Both the position numbers and the translations under genes were made by a program. The notes beneath the pieces were generated by a model. It saw only the letters and a program-made list of their open reading frames with translations, did not search any database and was not told the DNA's origin. A stretch of DNA of 64,000 nt from Gammaproteobacteria bacterium. GTDB lineage: Bacteria; Pseudomonadota; Gammaproteobacteria; Burkholderiales; Gallionellaceae. Below are positions 1 to 8,930 of this stretch, piece by piece. The stretch's first letter is position 1. Each line of letters begins with the position of its first letter. The DNA lies in assembly GCA_018813765.1 (NCBI GenBank), contig JAHJBC010000001.1, positions 310,001-374,000 of the forward strand. Reading direction: 5' to 3'.

Positions 1-861
<861 letters not shown>

Positions 862-892
862 CGGAGTCGATGGCGGATTGGACAGGGTTCGC

Positions 893-1291
893 CTAACTGC
901 AGCCACATGTCGACACGGTTTGTGCAGTGACAACATCCCCGTCCGTGGGATGGCCGTCGCGTTTCCACCAGTCAAGGCCGCCCATCAGTTCTTTGACGCG
1001 GAAACCAAGTTTCGTCATGTTCAACGCACCCTTGGTCGATGCATTGCAGCCGATACCGTCGCAATAGGTGACGACAAGGGCAGTTCGATCAAGGGATGCC
1101 GTCAATTCGGCATTCATAGTTCGATGCGGGAGGGAAATGGCACCGGAGATGTGCTCTGCAGCATAAGCTTGCGTTGAACGGGTATCGATCACGATGACAT
1201 TCTCCTTGTTCGCAAGCGCCTGTCGCAGGTCCCATGAATCTATTTCATAAGCGAGTTTGTTCGAATAGTGTCGCAGTTGTTCATCGTCCAT
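893..1291 (-). CDS. Rhodanese-like domain protein
   Basis: A 132-residue single-domain rhodanese, probably a cytoplasmic sulfurtransferase. Family landmarks are VIVIDTRSTQAYAAEHISGA in the N-terminal half and the active-site loop YCDGIGCNAS, whose first Cys would carry the persulfide. GGLDWWKRDGHP near the end is the usual closing motif. The tail ends CGCS, giving an extra Cys pair that could accept sulfur or bind metal. The ATG at 1291 has GGAGACCGAG in front of it. The substrate is not predictable. It lies tail-to-tail with ntrC and upstream of a secreted phosphoesterase gene, which says little about its role. Confidence 0.85.
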   Translation of the reverse strand: MDDEQLRHYSNKLAYEIDSWDLRQALANKENVIVIDTRSTQAYAAEHISGAISLPHRTMNAELTASLDRTALVVTYCDGIGCNASTKGALNMTKLGFRVKELMGGLDWWKRDGHPTDGDVVTAQTVSTCGCS

Positions 1292-1330
1292 CTCGGTCTC
1301 CTGTGATCCGGCAATTCAACTTGGCCGGGT

Positions 1331-2137
1331 TCATTTCACCCAAACTCCCTTGATTGTTCGCGCCTTCGCGCTTTCATTCAGCAGCGGCAACCCATACAAC
1401 TCCTCGACCATGCGCAGCAAACCATAATGATCGATGCGCTGCACGTACTGCCCCGGTTTGACCCTCTGGCCCACAAAGATGGTGGCGATGCGATTTTTCT
1501 CTGAGCCATCATCCTCATCGAAGGTGACGATGAGCAGGCTGTTGTGCGTCATCGCCCACTGCGCATAGCTTTCGAGATTTTTCTTCAGCCAGGCATCGCC
1601 CTGCGCGATGCTGCCGTCGTGCATGTCGTTGCGTTGGTCGGGTACGACGAATGAGACCGTAGGCAGTTGCGCGAAGTCAGTTGGGAAGGCGCTGAACGGC
1701 TGGTTATTTGCAGCGAGTTCCTTCCAGTTTGCAACCGGGTTGTGCTTGCGCCGGTAGGCGCCCCAGATGCAGCCATCGTGGCCCGGCTCGAGCATGGATT
1801 CGGAATAACTCGCGAAGCTCAGGCCTTTTGCGATCAACTGACTGGCGAGGTTGTCGCCGGAAAGATCGAGCGGGCAGGTGTTGCTGCGGATGCCGCGTGT
1901 ACTGCCGGAGAACAATGCCAGATAGTTGGGCTGGCTGGGATGGGTGATGCCGTAGGACTGGGTGAACAGTGCGCCGCGTCTGGCGAGTTCGTTGATGTAT
2001 GGCGCATCCTCGTTGCCGATGATCTGCGCGAACGACTTGTTCTCTTCGATGACGATGACGATGTGGTCGGGGCGGGGTAGCTCGCTGCTATGTGCGAGAT
2101 GGGCGATTAATAGAAATAACCAACATAGTTTCTTCAT
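1331..2137 (-). CDS. Secreted phosphoesterase family protein (acid phosphatase-like)
   Basis: A 268-residue protein starting with a Sec signal peptide (MKKLCWLFLLIAHLAHS), so it is expected in the periplasm or outside the cell. HIVIVIEENKSFAQIIGN is the metal-binding opening of the phosphoesterase family that includes acid phosphatase AcpA and phospholipase C (PF04185-type). Further family motifs are the nucleophile-region segment GITHPSQPNYLALFSGS and the late metal site LLIVTFDEDDG. It probably hydrolyses phosphomonoesters or phosphodiesters; the substrate is unknown. The ATG is preceded by AAAGGAC at good spacing. A palindromic REP pair separates it from xthA upstream. Confidence 0.82.
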   Translation of the reverse strand: MKKLCWLFLLIAHLAHSSELPRPDHIVIVIEENKSFAQIIGNEDAPYINELARRGALFTQSYGITHPSQPNYLALFSGSTRGIRSNTCPLDLSGDNLASQLIAKGLSFASYSESMLEPGHDGCIWGAYRRKHNPVANWKELAANNQPFSAFPTDFAQLPTVSFVVPDQRNDMHDGSIAQGDAWLKKNLESYAQWAMTHNSLLIVTFDEDDGSEKNRIATIFVGQRVKPGQYVQRIDHYGLLRMVEELYGLPLLNESAKARTIKGVWVK

Positions 2138-2160
2138 TTCGAATAGTCCTTTGGACTTGA

Positions 2161-2220
2161 TGTAGGAGCCAGCTTGCTGGCGAATGTATTGAAAAATTCG
2201 CCAGCAAGCTGGCTCCTACA
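2161..2220. repeat. REP-type inverted pair (REPIN-like element)
   Basis: Two perfect 25-bp arms (2161-2185 and 2196-2220) face each other across a 10-base spacer. Each arm is itself a small hairpin (GCCAGC-TT-GCTGGC) headed by GTAGGAGC and ending CGAAT. That is the architecture of Pseudomonas-type REP sequences mobilised in pairs by RAYT transposases. It fills most of the gap between xthA and the phosphoesterase gene. It could also slow transcription or decay between the two genes. There is no T-run, so it is not a classical terminator. Confidence 0.85.
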
Positions 2221-2238
2221 ATGAACCGCAATCTGTGG

Positions 2239-2997
2239 TTACTCTACCTCGGCGACCACGATGGTATGGTCCGACGGCCGCTCCAGTTTGCGCGGCGCCT
2301 TGTCGATGACGCATGAAGCGCATTGCAGCGCTCCGCTCACGAGGATGTGATCAATGCGCAGCCCCATGTTGCGGCGGAAGGCCATCATGCGGTAATCCCA
2401 CCATGAATAGAACTTCTCGCCCGGCTCGTGCTCGCGGAAGGCGTCGCGCAAGCCGAGTGCGAGCAAGCCCTTGAAGGCATCGCGCTCCGGCCCGCTGACC
2501 AGCACCACATCTTTCCACGCTGTCGGGTCATACACGTCGCGGTCTTCGGGCGCGATGTTGTAGTCGCCCAGCAGCGCGAGCCGGGGATATTTTGTCAGCT
2601 CGACTTTAAGCCACGCGGTGAGTGCGGCCAACCATTTGAGTTTGTACTGGTATTTGTCGGAGCCGACTTCCTGGCCGTTGGGGATGTACACGCAGACGAT
2701 GCGCACGCCGTTGACGGTGGCGGCGATGACGCGCTTCTGTTCGTCTGCGAAATTCGGTATGCCGCATTGCACGTCGCTGGCGGCTTCACGGCTCAGGATG
2801 GCGACGCCGTTGTAGGTCTTCTGGCCGCTGAATACGCTGTGGTAGCCAACCGCCTCAAGCTCGGCCTGCGGGTAGTTCTTGTCTTCGCTCTTGGTTTCCT
2901 GCAGGCACACCACGTCCACCGGGTTGGCCGCCAGCCACTCCAGCAGGTGCGGCAATCGCACCTTGAGCGAGTTGACGTTCCAGGTGGCGATCTTCAC
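2239..2997 (-). CDS. xthA: Exodeoxyribonuclease III
   Basis: A 252-residue exonuclease/endonuclease/phosphatase-fold protein acting in base-excision repair (AP endonuclease and 3' repair activities). Diagnostic segments run from MKIATWNVNSLKVRLPHLLEW at the N terminus, through LQETKSED (metal-binding Glu) and LLGDYNIAPEDRDVYDP (catalytic Asp/Asn), to RIDHILVS and the C-terminal SDHTIVVAEVE (catalytic His). The length matches ExoIII/ExoA of other proteobacteria. The start is GTG at 2997 and overlaps the stop of the upstream DUF4124 gene as GTGA, implying translational coupling. Confidence 0.95.
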   Translation of the reverse strand: MKIATWNVNSLKVRLPHLLEWLAANPVDVVCLQETKSEDKNYPQAELEAVGYHSVFSGQKTYNGVAILSREAASDVQCGIPNFADEQKRVIAATVNGVRIVCVYIPNGQEVGSDKYQYKLKWLAALTAWLKVELTKYPRLALLGDYNIAPEDRDVYDPTAWKDVVLVSGPERDAFKGLLALGLRDAFREHEPGEKFYSWWDYRMMAFRRNMGLRIDHILVSGALQCASCVIDKAPRKLERPSDHTIVVAEVE

Positions 2998-3536
2998 TGC
3001 GCAGGCGGGGTTTGCTCGGGTTGTGCTGGCTCTTCACCGTTGGATTCCGGTTTGGGAGCGGGACGCGGCCGGTACGGCGCGGTCTTGGGATAGCCTGCGA
3101 AATCCAGTTCCTTGTTCCATTGCTCTGCCAGGAAACCCTTGAGCCAGCTCTTGCCGACCAGCAGTTTGGGCACCTCGATGCCGCCGGATGCCTTGCTGAA
3201 TTCGTCGATGTCTTCCGACTTGACCAGGCTCTTTTCGGTGAACGGAATGCCGCGCTTGACCAGCAAGTCTCGCCCCAGCCCGCAAGGTGCACCGCAACCC
3301 GGAAAGGTATACAAGGTCACGGGAAAGCTTTGTTTGGCGCGCAAGGTCTCGTACGGCAGGCCTTCATCGGGATCGGGGAGGATGTCCGATTTGAGTTTTT
3401 CCACGTCCTCGGATTCGGGCAGCGGCGTATCGCTGTAGTGCACCTTGCCGTCCTTGTCGATGGATCGATACAGGTCAACCGCCTGCACATTCGCCATCAC
3501 CAGCAGGCTCACCAGCAACATCAGTCGTTTCATCAT
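2994..3536 (-). CDS. DUF4124 and glutaredoxin-like domain protein, exported
   Basis: A 180-residue protein with a signal peptide (MMKRLMLLVSLLVMANVQA), then a DUF4124 segment (VDLYRSIDKDGKVHYSDTPLP) and a glutaredoxin-like domain from about residue 70 (FPVTLYTFPGCGAPCGLGRDLLVKRGIPFTEK). It ends in a Pro/Glu-rich tail. The active-site cysteines are spaced C-x3-C (CGAPC) rather than the classical C-x2-C; I believe this is usual for this two-domain family. It probably performs thiol chemistry in the periplasm. ATG codons lie at 3536 and 3533; AAAGGAGG sits only two bases before the first, so 3533 may be used. It is coupled to xthA by GTGA. Confidence 0.8.
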   Translation of the reverse strand: MMKRLMLLVSLLVMANVQAVDLYRSIDKDGKVHYSDTPLPESEDVEKLKSDILPDPDEGLPYETLRAKQSFPVTLYTFPGCGAPCGLGRDLLVKRGIPFTEKSLVKSEDIDEFSKASGGIEVPKLLVGKSWLKGFLAEQWNKELDFAGYPKTAPYRPRPAPKPESNGEEPAQPEQTPPAQ

Positions 3537-3551
3537 CGCCTCCTTTGCTTG

Positions 3552-5579
3552 CTATGCAGTCAAGCCGTTGTGCCGCAGCAGCGCATCGATCTTTGGTTCG
3601 CGGCCGCGGAACGCCCTGAACGAATCCATCGCATCGCGGCTGCCGCCCACCGCCAGGATCTGTGCGCGGAAATGCTGGCCGGTCGCGGCATCCAGTATGC
3701 CATTATCCTCGAACAGGCTGTAGGCGTCCGCCGACAGCACCTCGGCCCACTTGTAACTGTAATAGCCCGCCGCATAGCCGCCCGCGAAGATGTGCGAAAA
3801 GCTGTTCTGGAAGCGGTTGAACACGGGCGGGATGAGTACGGCGACCTCGTCGCGCACCTCATCCAGCAACTGTTGCACGGTTTTCTTTCCATGGGCATCG
3901 TAGTCCCAGTGCAGGCGCAGGTCGAACAGCGAGAACTCGATCTGGCGCAGCATCGCGAGACCGCTCTGGAAGTTCTTCGCCGCGATCATCTTGTCGTACA
4001 GCTCGCGCGGCAGTCTGGCGCCGGTCTCGGCGTGGCGCGTCATGCCCTGCAGCACGTCCCATTCCCAGCAGAAGTTCTCCATGAACTGGCTGGGCAGTTC
4101 GACCGCATCCCATTCCACGCCGCTGATGCCGGACACGCCCAGCTCTTCCACTTCGGTGAGCAGGTGGTGCAGGCCGTGGCCGAATTCGTGGAACAGGGTA
4201 TTCACCTCGTCGTGGGTGAACAGGGCCGGGCGGCCATTCACCGGAGAGGCGAAGTTGCAGTTGAGGTACGCCACCGGCGTCTGGATGCCGGTGACCGTGC
4301 GCCGCCGCGTGATGGCGTCGTCCATCCACGCACCGCCGCGCTTGCTCGCGCGCGCATACAGGTCGAGATAGAACTGGCCGACCAGCGCGCCGCTGCGGTC
4401 CCTGATGTCGAAGAAGCGCACCGACTCGTGCCATACCGGCGCGGTCGAATGCTCGATCCTCAGGCCGAACAGGGTCTCGACCAGGCCGAACAGTCCGGAC
4501 AGCACGGCATCCTCGGGAAAATACTGCTTCACTTCCTGTTCGGAGAAAGCATATCGCTGCTGGCGCAGTTTCTCGCCCGCGTAGCTCACATCCCAAGCCT
4601 GCAAATCCGTTAAACCAAGTTGCGATGCGGCAAATTCACGCAGCTCGGACAAATCCTTTTCCGCAAAGGGTCGCGCGCGTTGCGCGAGTTCGCGCAGAAA
4701 GTCGGCTACATGCTGCGGCGATTCCGCCATCTTGCTCGCCAGCGACAGCTCGGCATAATTGGCGAAGCCCAGCATGTGCGCCTCTTCCGTGCGCAGTTTC
4801 AGTATCCGCGTCATCAGCGGCGTGTTGTTAAGGTTCTCGTCGCCCGCCTCGCTGGCGCGCGTGACATAAGCACGGTATATCTCCTCGCGCAGTTCGCGCT
4901 TGTCGGCATATTGCATCACCGGTCCGTAGGACGGCGCCTTCAGTGTGAACAGCCAGCCCTGCTTGCCCGCTTGTTGCGCTGCTTCGGCCGCGACCTGACG
5001 CTCGTCCTCGGGGATACCCGCGATGTCGCGCTCGTTCTCGACCACGCGCGTCCAGGCATTGGTCGCGTCCAGCAGGTTGTCGGAGAAGCGGGATGTCAGC
5101 GAGGACAGCTCGTCCTGTATCGCCATGAAGCGCGCCTTCTTGTCCTGCGGCAGTTCGGCGCCGCCGAGGCGGAAGTCGCGCAACTCGTTCTCGATGATCT
5201 TCTTGCGCGCGGCGCTGAGCGCGGGATAGTCGGCGGCAGCGCGGATCGCCTTGAACTTTTCGTATAGCGCGAGGTTTTGCGACAGCTCGGCGTAATACTG
5301 GGTGACCTTGGGCAGGTTGGCGTTGTAGACCTCGCGCAGCTCGGGCGAATTCATCACCATGTTGAGATGGCCGACCTGCCCCCAGGCGCGCGCCAGATGC
5401 TCGTTGGCATCCTCCAGCGGCTGCACGAAATTGTCCCAGGTCGGTTCGGCGCGGTCGGCCAGCAGTCTTTCCGTCAGTTCGCGGTTGCGTCGCAGCAACT
5501 CTTCGACGGCAGAGGTGACATGTTCGGTTTTGATCTCCGCGAAGCGCGGCAGACCGGAGAAGTCTAGTAAAGGATTCAT
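3552..5579 (-). CDS. prlC: Oligopeptidase A (M3 family metallopeptidase)
   Basis: A 675-residue cytosolic zinc oligopeptidase that degrades short peptides, including cleaved signal peptides. The zinc motif HEFGH is at about residues 464-468 within LFHEFGHGLHHLL, and the third ligand region (GVEWDAVELPSQFMENFCWE) follows about 30 residues later. The C-terminal IFAGGYAAGYYSYKWAEVLSAD is the typical M3 substrate-binding segment. Length and start (MNPLLDFSGLPRF) match PrlC/OpdA. It begins 13 bases after the end of the pseudo-dihydroorotase gene and may be co-transcribed with the pyr string. Confidence 0.95.
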   Translation of the reverse strand: MNPLLDFSGLPRFAEIKTEHVTSAVEELLRRNRELTERLLADRAEPTWDNFVQPLEDANEHLARAWGQVGHLNMVMNSPELREVYNANLPKVTQYYAELSQNLALYEKFKAIRAAADYPALSAARKKIIENELRDFRLGGAELPQDKKARFMAIQDELSSLTSRFSDNLLDATNAWTRVVENERDIAGIPEDERQVAAEAAQQAGKQGWLFTLKAPSYGPVMQYADKRELREEIYRAYVTRASEAGDENLNNTPLMTRILKLRTEEAHMLGFANYAELSLASKMAESPQHVADFLRELAQRARPFAEKDLSELREFAASQLGLTDLQAWDVSYAGEKLRQQRYAFSEQEVKQYFPEDAVLSGLFGLVETLFGLRIEHSTAPVWHESVRFFDIRDRSGALVGQFYLDLYARASKRGGAWMDDAITRRRTVTGIQTPVAYLNCNFASPVNGRPALFTHDEVNTLFHEFGHGLHHLLTEVEELGVSGISGVEWDAVELPSQFMENFCWEWDVLQGMTRHAETGARLPRELYDKMIAAKNFQSGLAMLRQIEFSLFDLRLHWDYDAHGKKTVQQLLDEVRDEVAVLIPPVFNRFQNSFSHIFAGGYAAGYYSYKWAEVLSADAYSLFEDNGILDAATGQHFRAQILAVGGSRDAMDSFRAFRGREPKIDALLRHNGLTA

Positions 5580-5592
5580 CTGTACAACCGGT

Positions 5593-6867
5593 TTAAAGTG
5601 AATAGGCGAGCTTGCCCTCGACGATGGTGTGGCGCACCCGTCCCTGCATGGTGTAGCCGTTGAACGGTGTGTTCTTGCCCTGGCTCTTCAACGCGGCCGG
5701 CTCGACCTTCCAGGTGGCGGCGGGATCGAACACGCACACATCGGCGTGCGCGCCGGCCGACAGGTGGCCCATCTTCACGCCCAGCAACTGCGCGGGATTG
5801 ATGGTGATGCGTGTCAGCGCATCCGGCAGCGCGATCTTTTCTTCCGCCGCCCATTTCAGCACCAGCGGCAGCAGCAGCTCCATCCCGGTCGCGCCCGCCT
5901 CGGCTTCGGCGAAGGGCAATTGCTTGGCATCGTCGTCCACCGGTGAATGGTTGGAACAGATCGCATCGATGGTGCCGTCGAGCAGACCGGCACGCAGCGC
6001 GGCGCGGTCGCGCTGGCTGCGCAACGGCGGCATCAGGCGGCAATTGGCGTCGAAGAAGCCGATGTCGATGTCGGTCAGGTGCACATGGTTCATCGATACA
6101 TCGCAGGTCACAGCCAGTCCATCGCGCTTGGCGTTGCGCACCATTTCCACGCCATCCGCGCTGGAAATGCGGCAGACATGCAGTTTCGCGCCGGTCTCGC
6201 GTGCCAGTTGCAGCATGGTGGACAGTGCGATGGTCTCGGCGACCACCGGAATCCCCGGCAAGCCCAGGCGCGTCGCCACTTCGCCGTCGTGCGCCACGCC
6301 GTCCCTGGCAAGGAAGGCATCCAGCGGACGCAACCACACGCGGAAGCCGAAGGTCGCCGCATATTGCATGGCACGCAGCAGCACGCGCGTGTCGGTGAGC
6401 GCCGCGTCGGCCTGGCTGAAGGCCTTGCAGCCCGCGTCGGTCAGTTCGGCCATCTCGGTCAGTTCAGCGCCTTCCAGCCTGCGCGTGAGCGCGCCGACCG
6501 GGAACACGCGCGCCTGATTGAGCAGGCGTGCGCGGTGCTTGAGCATCTCCACCAGGCCGGGTTCGTCCAGCGGCGGGTCGGTATCGGGCGGGCAGGACAG
6601 CGAGGTCACGCCCCCGGCCATCGCCGCTTCCATTTCCGATTCCAGCGTGGCGCGATACTCGTAGCCCGGCTCGCGCAGGCGCGCGGCGACATCGACCAGG
6701 CCGGGGATGACGATCATGCCGGTCGCGTCGATCGTCTGCTCTGCCACGAACCCCTGCGGCGCCTTGCCGATCGCGGCGACATGTTTGTCGGCGATGAACA
6801 CGTCCTGTTTTGCGTCGATGTTGTTGTGCGGGTCGATCAGGCGACCGTTCTTGATATGGATGTTCAT
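5593..6867 (-). CDS. pyrX: Dihydroorotase-like protein lacking metal ligands (PyrC', PyrX)
   Basis: A 424-residue amidohydrolase-fold protein of the multidomain (class I) dihydroorotase family. Where active enzymes have DxHxHLREPG, this one reads [11 protein letters not shown]: the two metal-binding histidines are replaced by Ala61 and Arg63. A later ligand is also changed (HVCRIS instead of HVCHVS). It is therefore expected to be inactive. In Pseudomonas and other bacteria such pseudo-dihydroorotases are structural partners that aspartate transcarbamoylase needs for assembly. Its start overlaps the pyrB stop as ATGA, which fits that role. The working dihydroorotase is encoded separately at 30858-31892. 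Confidence 0.9.
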   Translation of the reverse strand: MNIHIKNGRLIDPHNNIDAKQDVFIADKHVAAIGKAPQGFVAEQTIDATGMIVIPGLVDVAARLREPGYEYRATLESEMEAAMAGGVTSLSCPPDTDPPLDEPGLVEMLKHRARLLNQARVFPVGALTRRLEGAELTEMAELTDAGCKAFSQADAALTDTRVLLRAMQYAATFGFRVWLRPLDAFLARDGVAHDGEVATRLGLPGIPVVAETIALSTMLQLARETGAKLHVCRISSADGVEMVRNAKRDGLAVTCDVSMNHVHLTDIDIGFFDANCRLMPPLRSQRDRAALRAGLLDGTIDAICSNHSPVDDDAKQLPFAEAEAGATGMELLLPLVLKWAAEEKIALPDALTRITINPAQLLGVKMGHLSAGAHADVCVFDPAATWKVEPAALKSQGKNTPFNGYTMQGRVRHTIVEGKLAYSL

Positions 6868-7820
6868 TGATCGCTCCCTGCCAGCATACTCATCACCGCC
6901 ATGCGTACCGCGATACCGAAAGTGACCTGCGGCAGGATGACCGAATGGGTGCCGTCGGCCACGCTGGAATCGATCTCCACGCCGCGGTTCATCGGACCCG
7001 GGTGCATCACGATGGCATCTTCTTTGGCCAGCGCCAGCCGTTCCTGCGTGAGTCCGTAGTATTTGAAATATTCCTGCGCCGAAGGCAGCAGCGCACCTTG
7101 CATGCGTTCGTTCTGCAGGCGCAGCATCATCACGACATCGACGTCCTTCAGCCCCTGTGCCATGTCGTGATGAACCTGCACACCCAGTTTCTCGACCATG
7201 GTCGGCAGCAGAGTCTTGGGCGCGACCACGCGCACTTCGGGCACGCCCAGCGTGGTCAGCGCGTGGATCTGCGAGCGCGCCACGCGCGAATGCAACACGT
7301 CGCCGACAATGGCGACGCGCAGGTTGTGGAATTCCTTCTTGTAGTGGCGGATGGTGAACATGTCGAGCAAGGCCTGCGTGGGATGCGCATGGCGGCCGTC
7401 GCCGGCGTTGATCACGTGGATGGTCGGCGCGACATGTTTGGCGATCAGGTGAGCAGCACCGCCGGTGGAATGGCGTACCACGAACATGTCGGCATGCATG
7501 GCGCAGAGGTTGTCCACGGTGTCGAGCAGCGTCTCGCCCTTGCTGGTGGAAGATGATCCGATGTTGAGGTTGACCACGTCGGCCGAGAGTTTCTTGGCGG
7601 CGATCTCGAAGGTGGTGCGGGTGCGGGTGCTGTTCTCGAAGAAGATGTTGAACACCGACTTGCCGTGCAGCAGCGGGACCTTCCTGATCTCGCGCCCTTC
7701 GGCGACATTCACGAACTCGCCGGCCTTGTCGAGGATGTTACGCAGGATGCGCACGGGCAGGCCTTCGGTGGTCAGCAGGTGCTGGAGCTCGCCGTCTTTG
7801 TTTAACTGAGGATTATTCAT
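6864..7820 (-). CDS. pyrB: Aspartate carbamoyltransferase catalytic chain
   Basis: A 318-residue enzyme joining carbamoyl phosphate and aspartate in the second step of pyrimidine synthesis. The carbamoyl-phosphate loop is NSTRTRTTF at residues 63-71. HPTQALLD and MHPGPMNRG are the second carbamoyl-phosphate segment and the C-terminal active-site loop. The C-terminal two residues read DQ. No pyrI (regulatory chain) is present; the pseudo-dihydroorotase immediately downstream fits the dodecameric class of this enzyme. It overlaps ruvX upstream by ATGA and pyrX downstream by ATGA, so the three are probably co-translated. Confidence 0.96.
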   Translation of the reverse strand: MNNPQLNKDGELQHLLTTEGLPVRILRNILDKAGEFVNVAEGREIRKVPLLHGKSVFNIFFENSTRTRTTFEIAAKKLSADVVNLNIGSSSTSKGETLLDTVDNLCAMHADMFVVRHSTGGAAHLIAKHVAPTIHVINAGDGRHAHPTQALLDMFTIRHYKKEFHNLRVAIVGDVLHSRVARSQIHALTTLGVPEVRVVAPKTLLPTMVEKLGVQVHHDMAQGLKDVDVVMMLRLQNERMQGALLPSAQEYFKYYGLTQERLALAKEDAIVMHPGPMNRGVEIDSSVADGTHSVILPQVTFGIAVRMAVMSMLAGSDQ

Positions 7821-8335
7821 GCATGGATCCCTGAGCTGGGTTCATCGAAATACGCTTGCAGTATCTGCTGCGCGGCATACTGGTCGATCAGGGTTTTCTG
7901 CTTCCTGCCATGCACCCCTTCCTCGGTCAGCACAGAGCTCGCGGCGGCGGAAGTATACCGCTCATCCACCAGTAGCGTGGGCAGATTGAAGCGTCCTTTG
8001 AGGCGGTTGGCAAAGCGGCGGCAAAGCGCGGTCATCTCGTGCGGGGTACCGTCGTCGTTGCACGGCAACCCGACCACCAGCGCCGCCGGTTGCCACTCGG
8101 CGATTAGTTCGGCGATGCGCGCAAAACGCACATCGTTCTTTTCGTCATTGATGGTAGCCAGCGGCCGCGCACTGGCGGTGAGGGTGTTGCCGACCGCGAT
8201 GCCGATGCGCCTGGTGCCGAAATCGAAAGCGAGCAGCGTGCCGGATGGAGAATCAAGGATAGCGGATCGGGGACTGGGGTAAGAGGCGGCGTCTTTGCTA
8301 TTGGGGTCTGGCATCTGCATTCCAGCGTCAAGCAT
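7817..8335 (-). CDS. ruvX: Putative pre-16S rRNA nuclease / Holliday junction resolvase RuvX (YqgF)
   Basis: An RNase H-fold protein of the YqgF/RuvX family. [16 protein letters not shown] carries the first catalytic Asp, [18 protein letters not shown] the second motif, and [11 protein letters not shown] the third. The family usually starts a few residues before LLAFDFG; here about 30 extra residues precede it. I chose ATG 8335 because it overlaps the yqgE stop (8328-8330); ATGs at 8320, 8314 and 8362 are alternatives. It sits between yqgE and pyrB, the standard yqgE-ruvX arrangement of proteobacteria. Confidence 0.9.
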   Translation of the reverse strand: MLDAGMQMPDPNSKDAASYPSPRSAILDSPSGTLLAFDFGTRRIGIAVGNTLTASARPLATINDEKNDVRFARIAELIAEWQPAALVVGLPCNDDGTPHEMTALCRRFANRLKGRFNLPTLLVDERYTSAAASSVLTEEGVHGRKQKTLIDQYAAQQILQAYFDEPSSGIHA

Positions 8336-8888
8336 GTCCCGCTTCATCCGAAAGGGAGGCAAAGTCTATTCCAAGCAGCTTCATCGCCGCCGGCAGCTTC
8401 TCGTCGGCCGGCAGGTCGAACAGGATATGTTCGTCGGCCGGTACGCTGAGCCAGGCGTTGGCTGCCAGTTCCTGTTCCAGTTGGCCTTCCGACCAGCCCG
8501 CGTAACCCAGTGTCACCAGCATGTGTTGCGGGCCCTGCCCTTCGCCGACCGCCTGCAAAATATCCTTGGAGGTGGTGAGGCCGATGTGGTCGTTGACCTG
8601 CAGGGTGGATTGCCAGTTGCCGACGGTGTCGTGCAGCACGAAACCGCGGTCGGTTTGCACCGGCCCGCCGAAGTGCACCAGCACATCCTCGAGTTCGGAC
8701 GGCTTGAGTTGCATGTTGATCTGTGCGAACAGCTCGCTGAGCGTCAGGCTGATGGGGCGGTTGACCACGATACCCATGGCGCCCTGCTCGTTGTGCTCGC
8801 ACACATAGGTCAGGGATTTGGCAAAGAAGGGATCGGTCATCGCCGGCATGGCGATCAGGAAGTGGTTCGTGAGGTTGAACTCGGGCAT
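8328..8888 (-). CDS. yqgE: YqgE/AlgH family protein (DUF179)
   Basis: A 186-residue protein of the conserved YqgE/AlgH family, whose molecular function is not settled (AlgH was linked to alginate regulation in Pseudomonas). Family motifs are [17 protein letters not shown] at the N terminus, [42 protein letters not shown] and the C-terminal [14 protein letters not shown]. It is first in the yqgE-ruvX-pyrB-pyrX run, overlapping ruvX. A 42-base gap separates it from the end of chpA. Confidence 0.93.
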   Translation of the reverse strand: MPEFNLTNHFLIAMPAMTDPFFAKSLTYVCEHNEQGAMGIVVNRPISLTLSELFAQINMQLKPSELEDVLVHFGGPVQTDRGFVLHDTVGNWQSTLQVNDHIGLTTSKDILQAVGEGQGPQHMLVTLGYAGWSEGQLEQELAANAWLSVPADEHILFDLPADEKLPAAMKLLGIDFASLSDEAGHA

Positions 8889-8930
8889 GGCGGCATTGTA
8901 ATCCGTTGGCGTGCGGCGCTCAACGGATGT

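Noticed and set aside
3012-4613. A 533-residue plus-strand frame opposite prlC
   Set aside because: Antisense shadow of the DUF4124 gene and oligopeptidase A, with no ribosome site or known domain.
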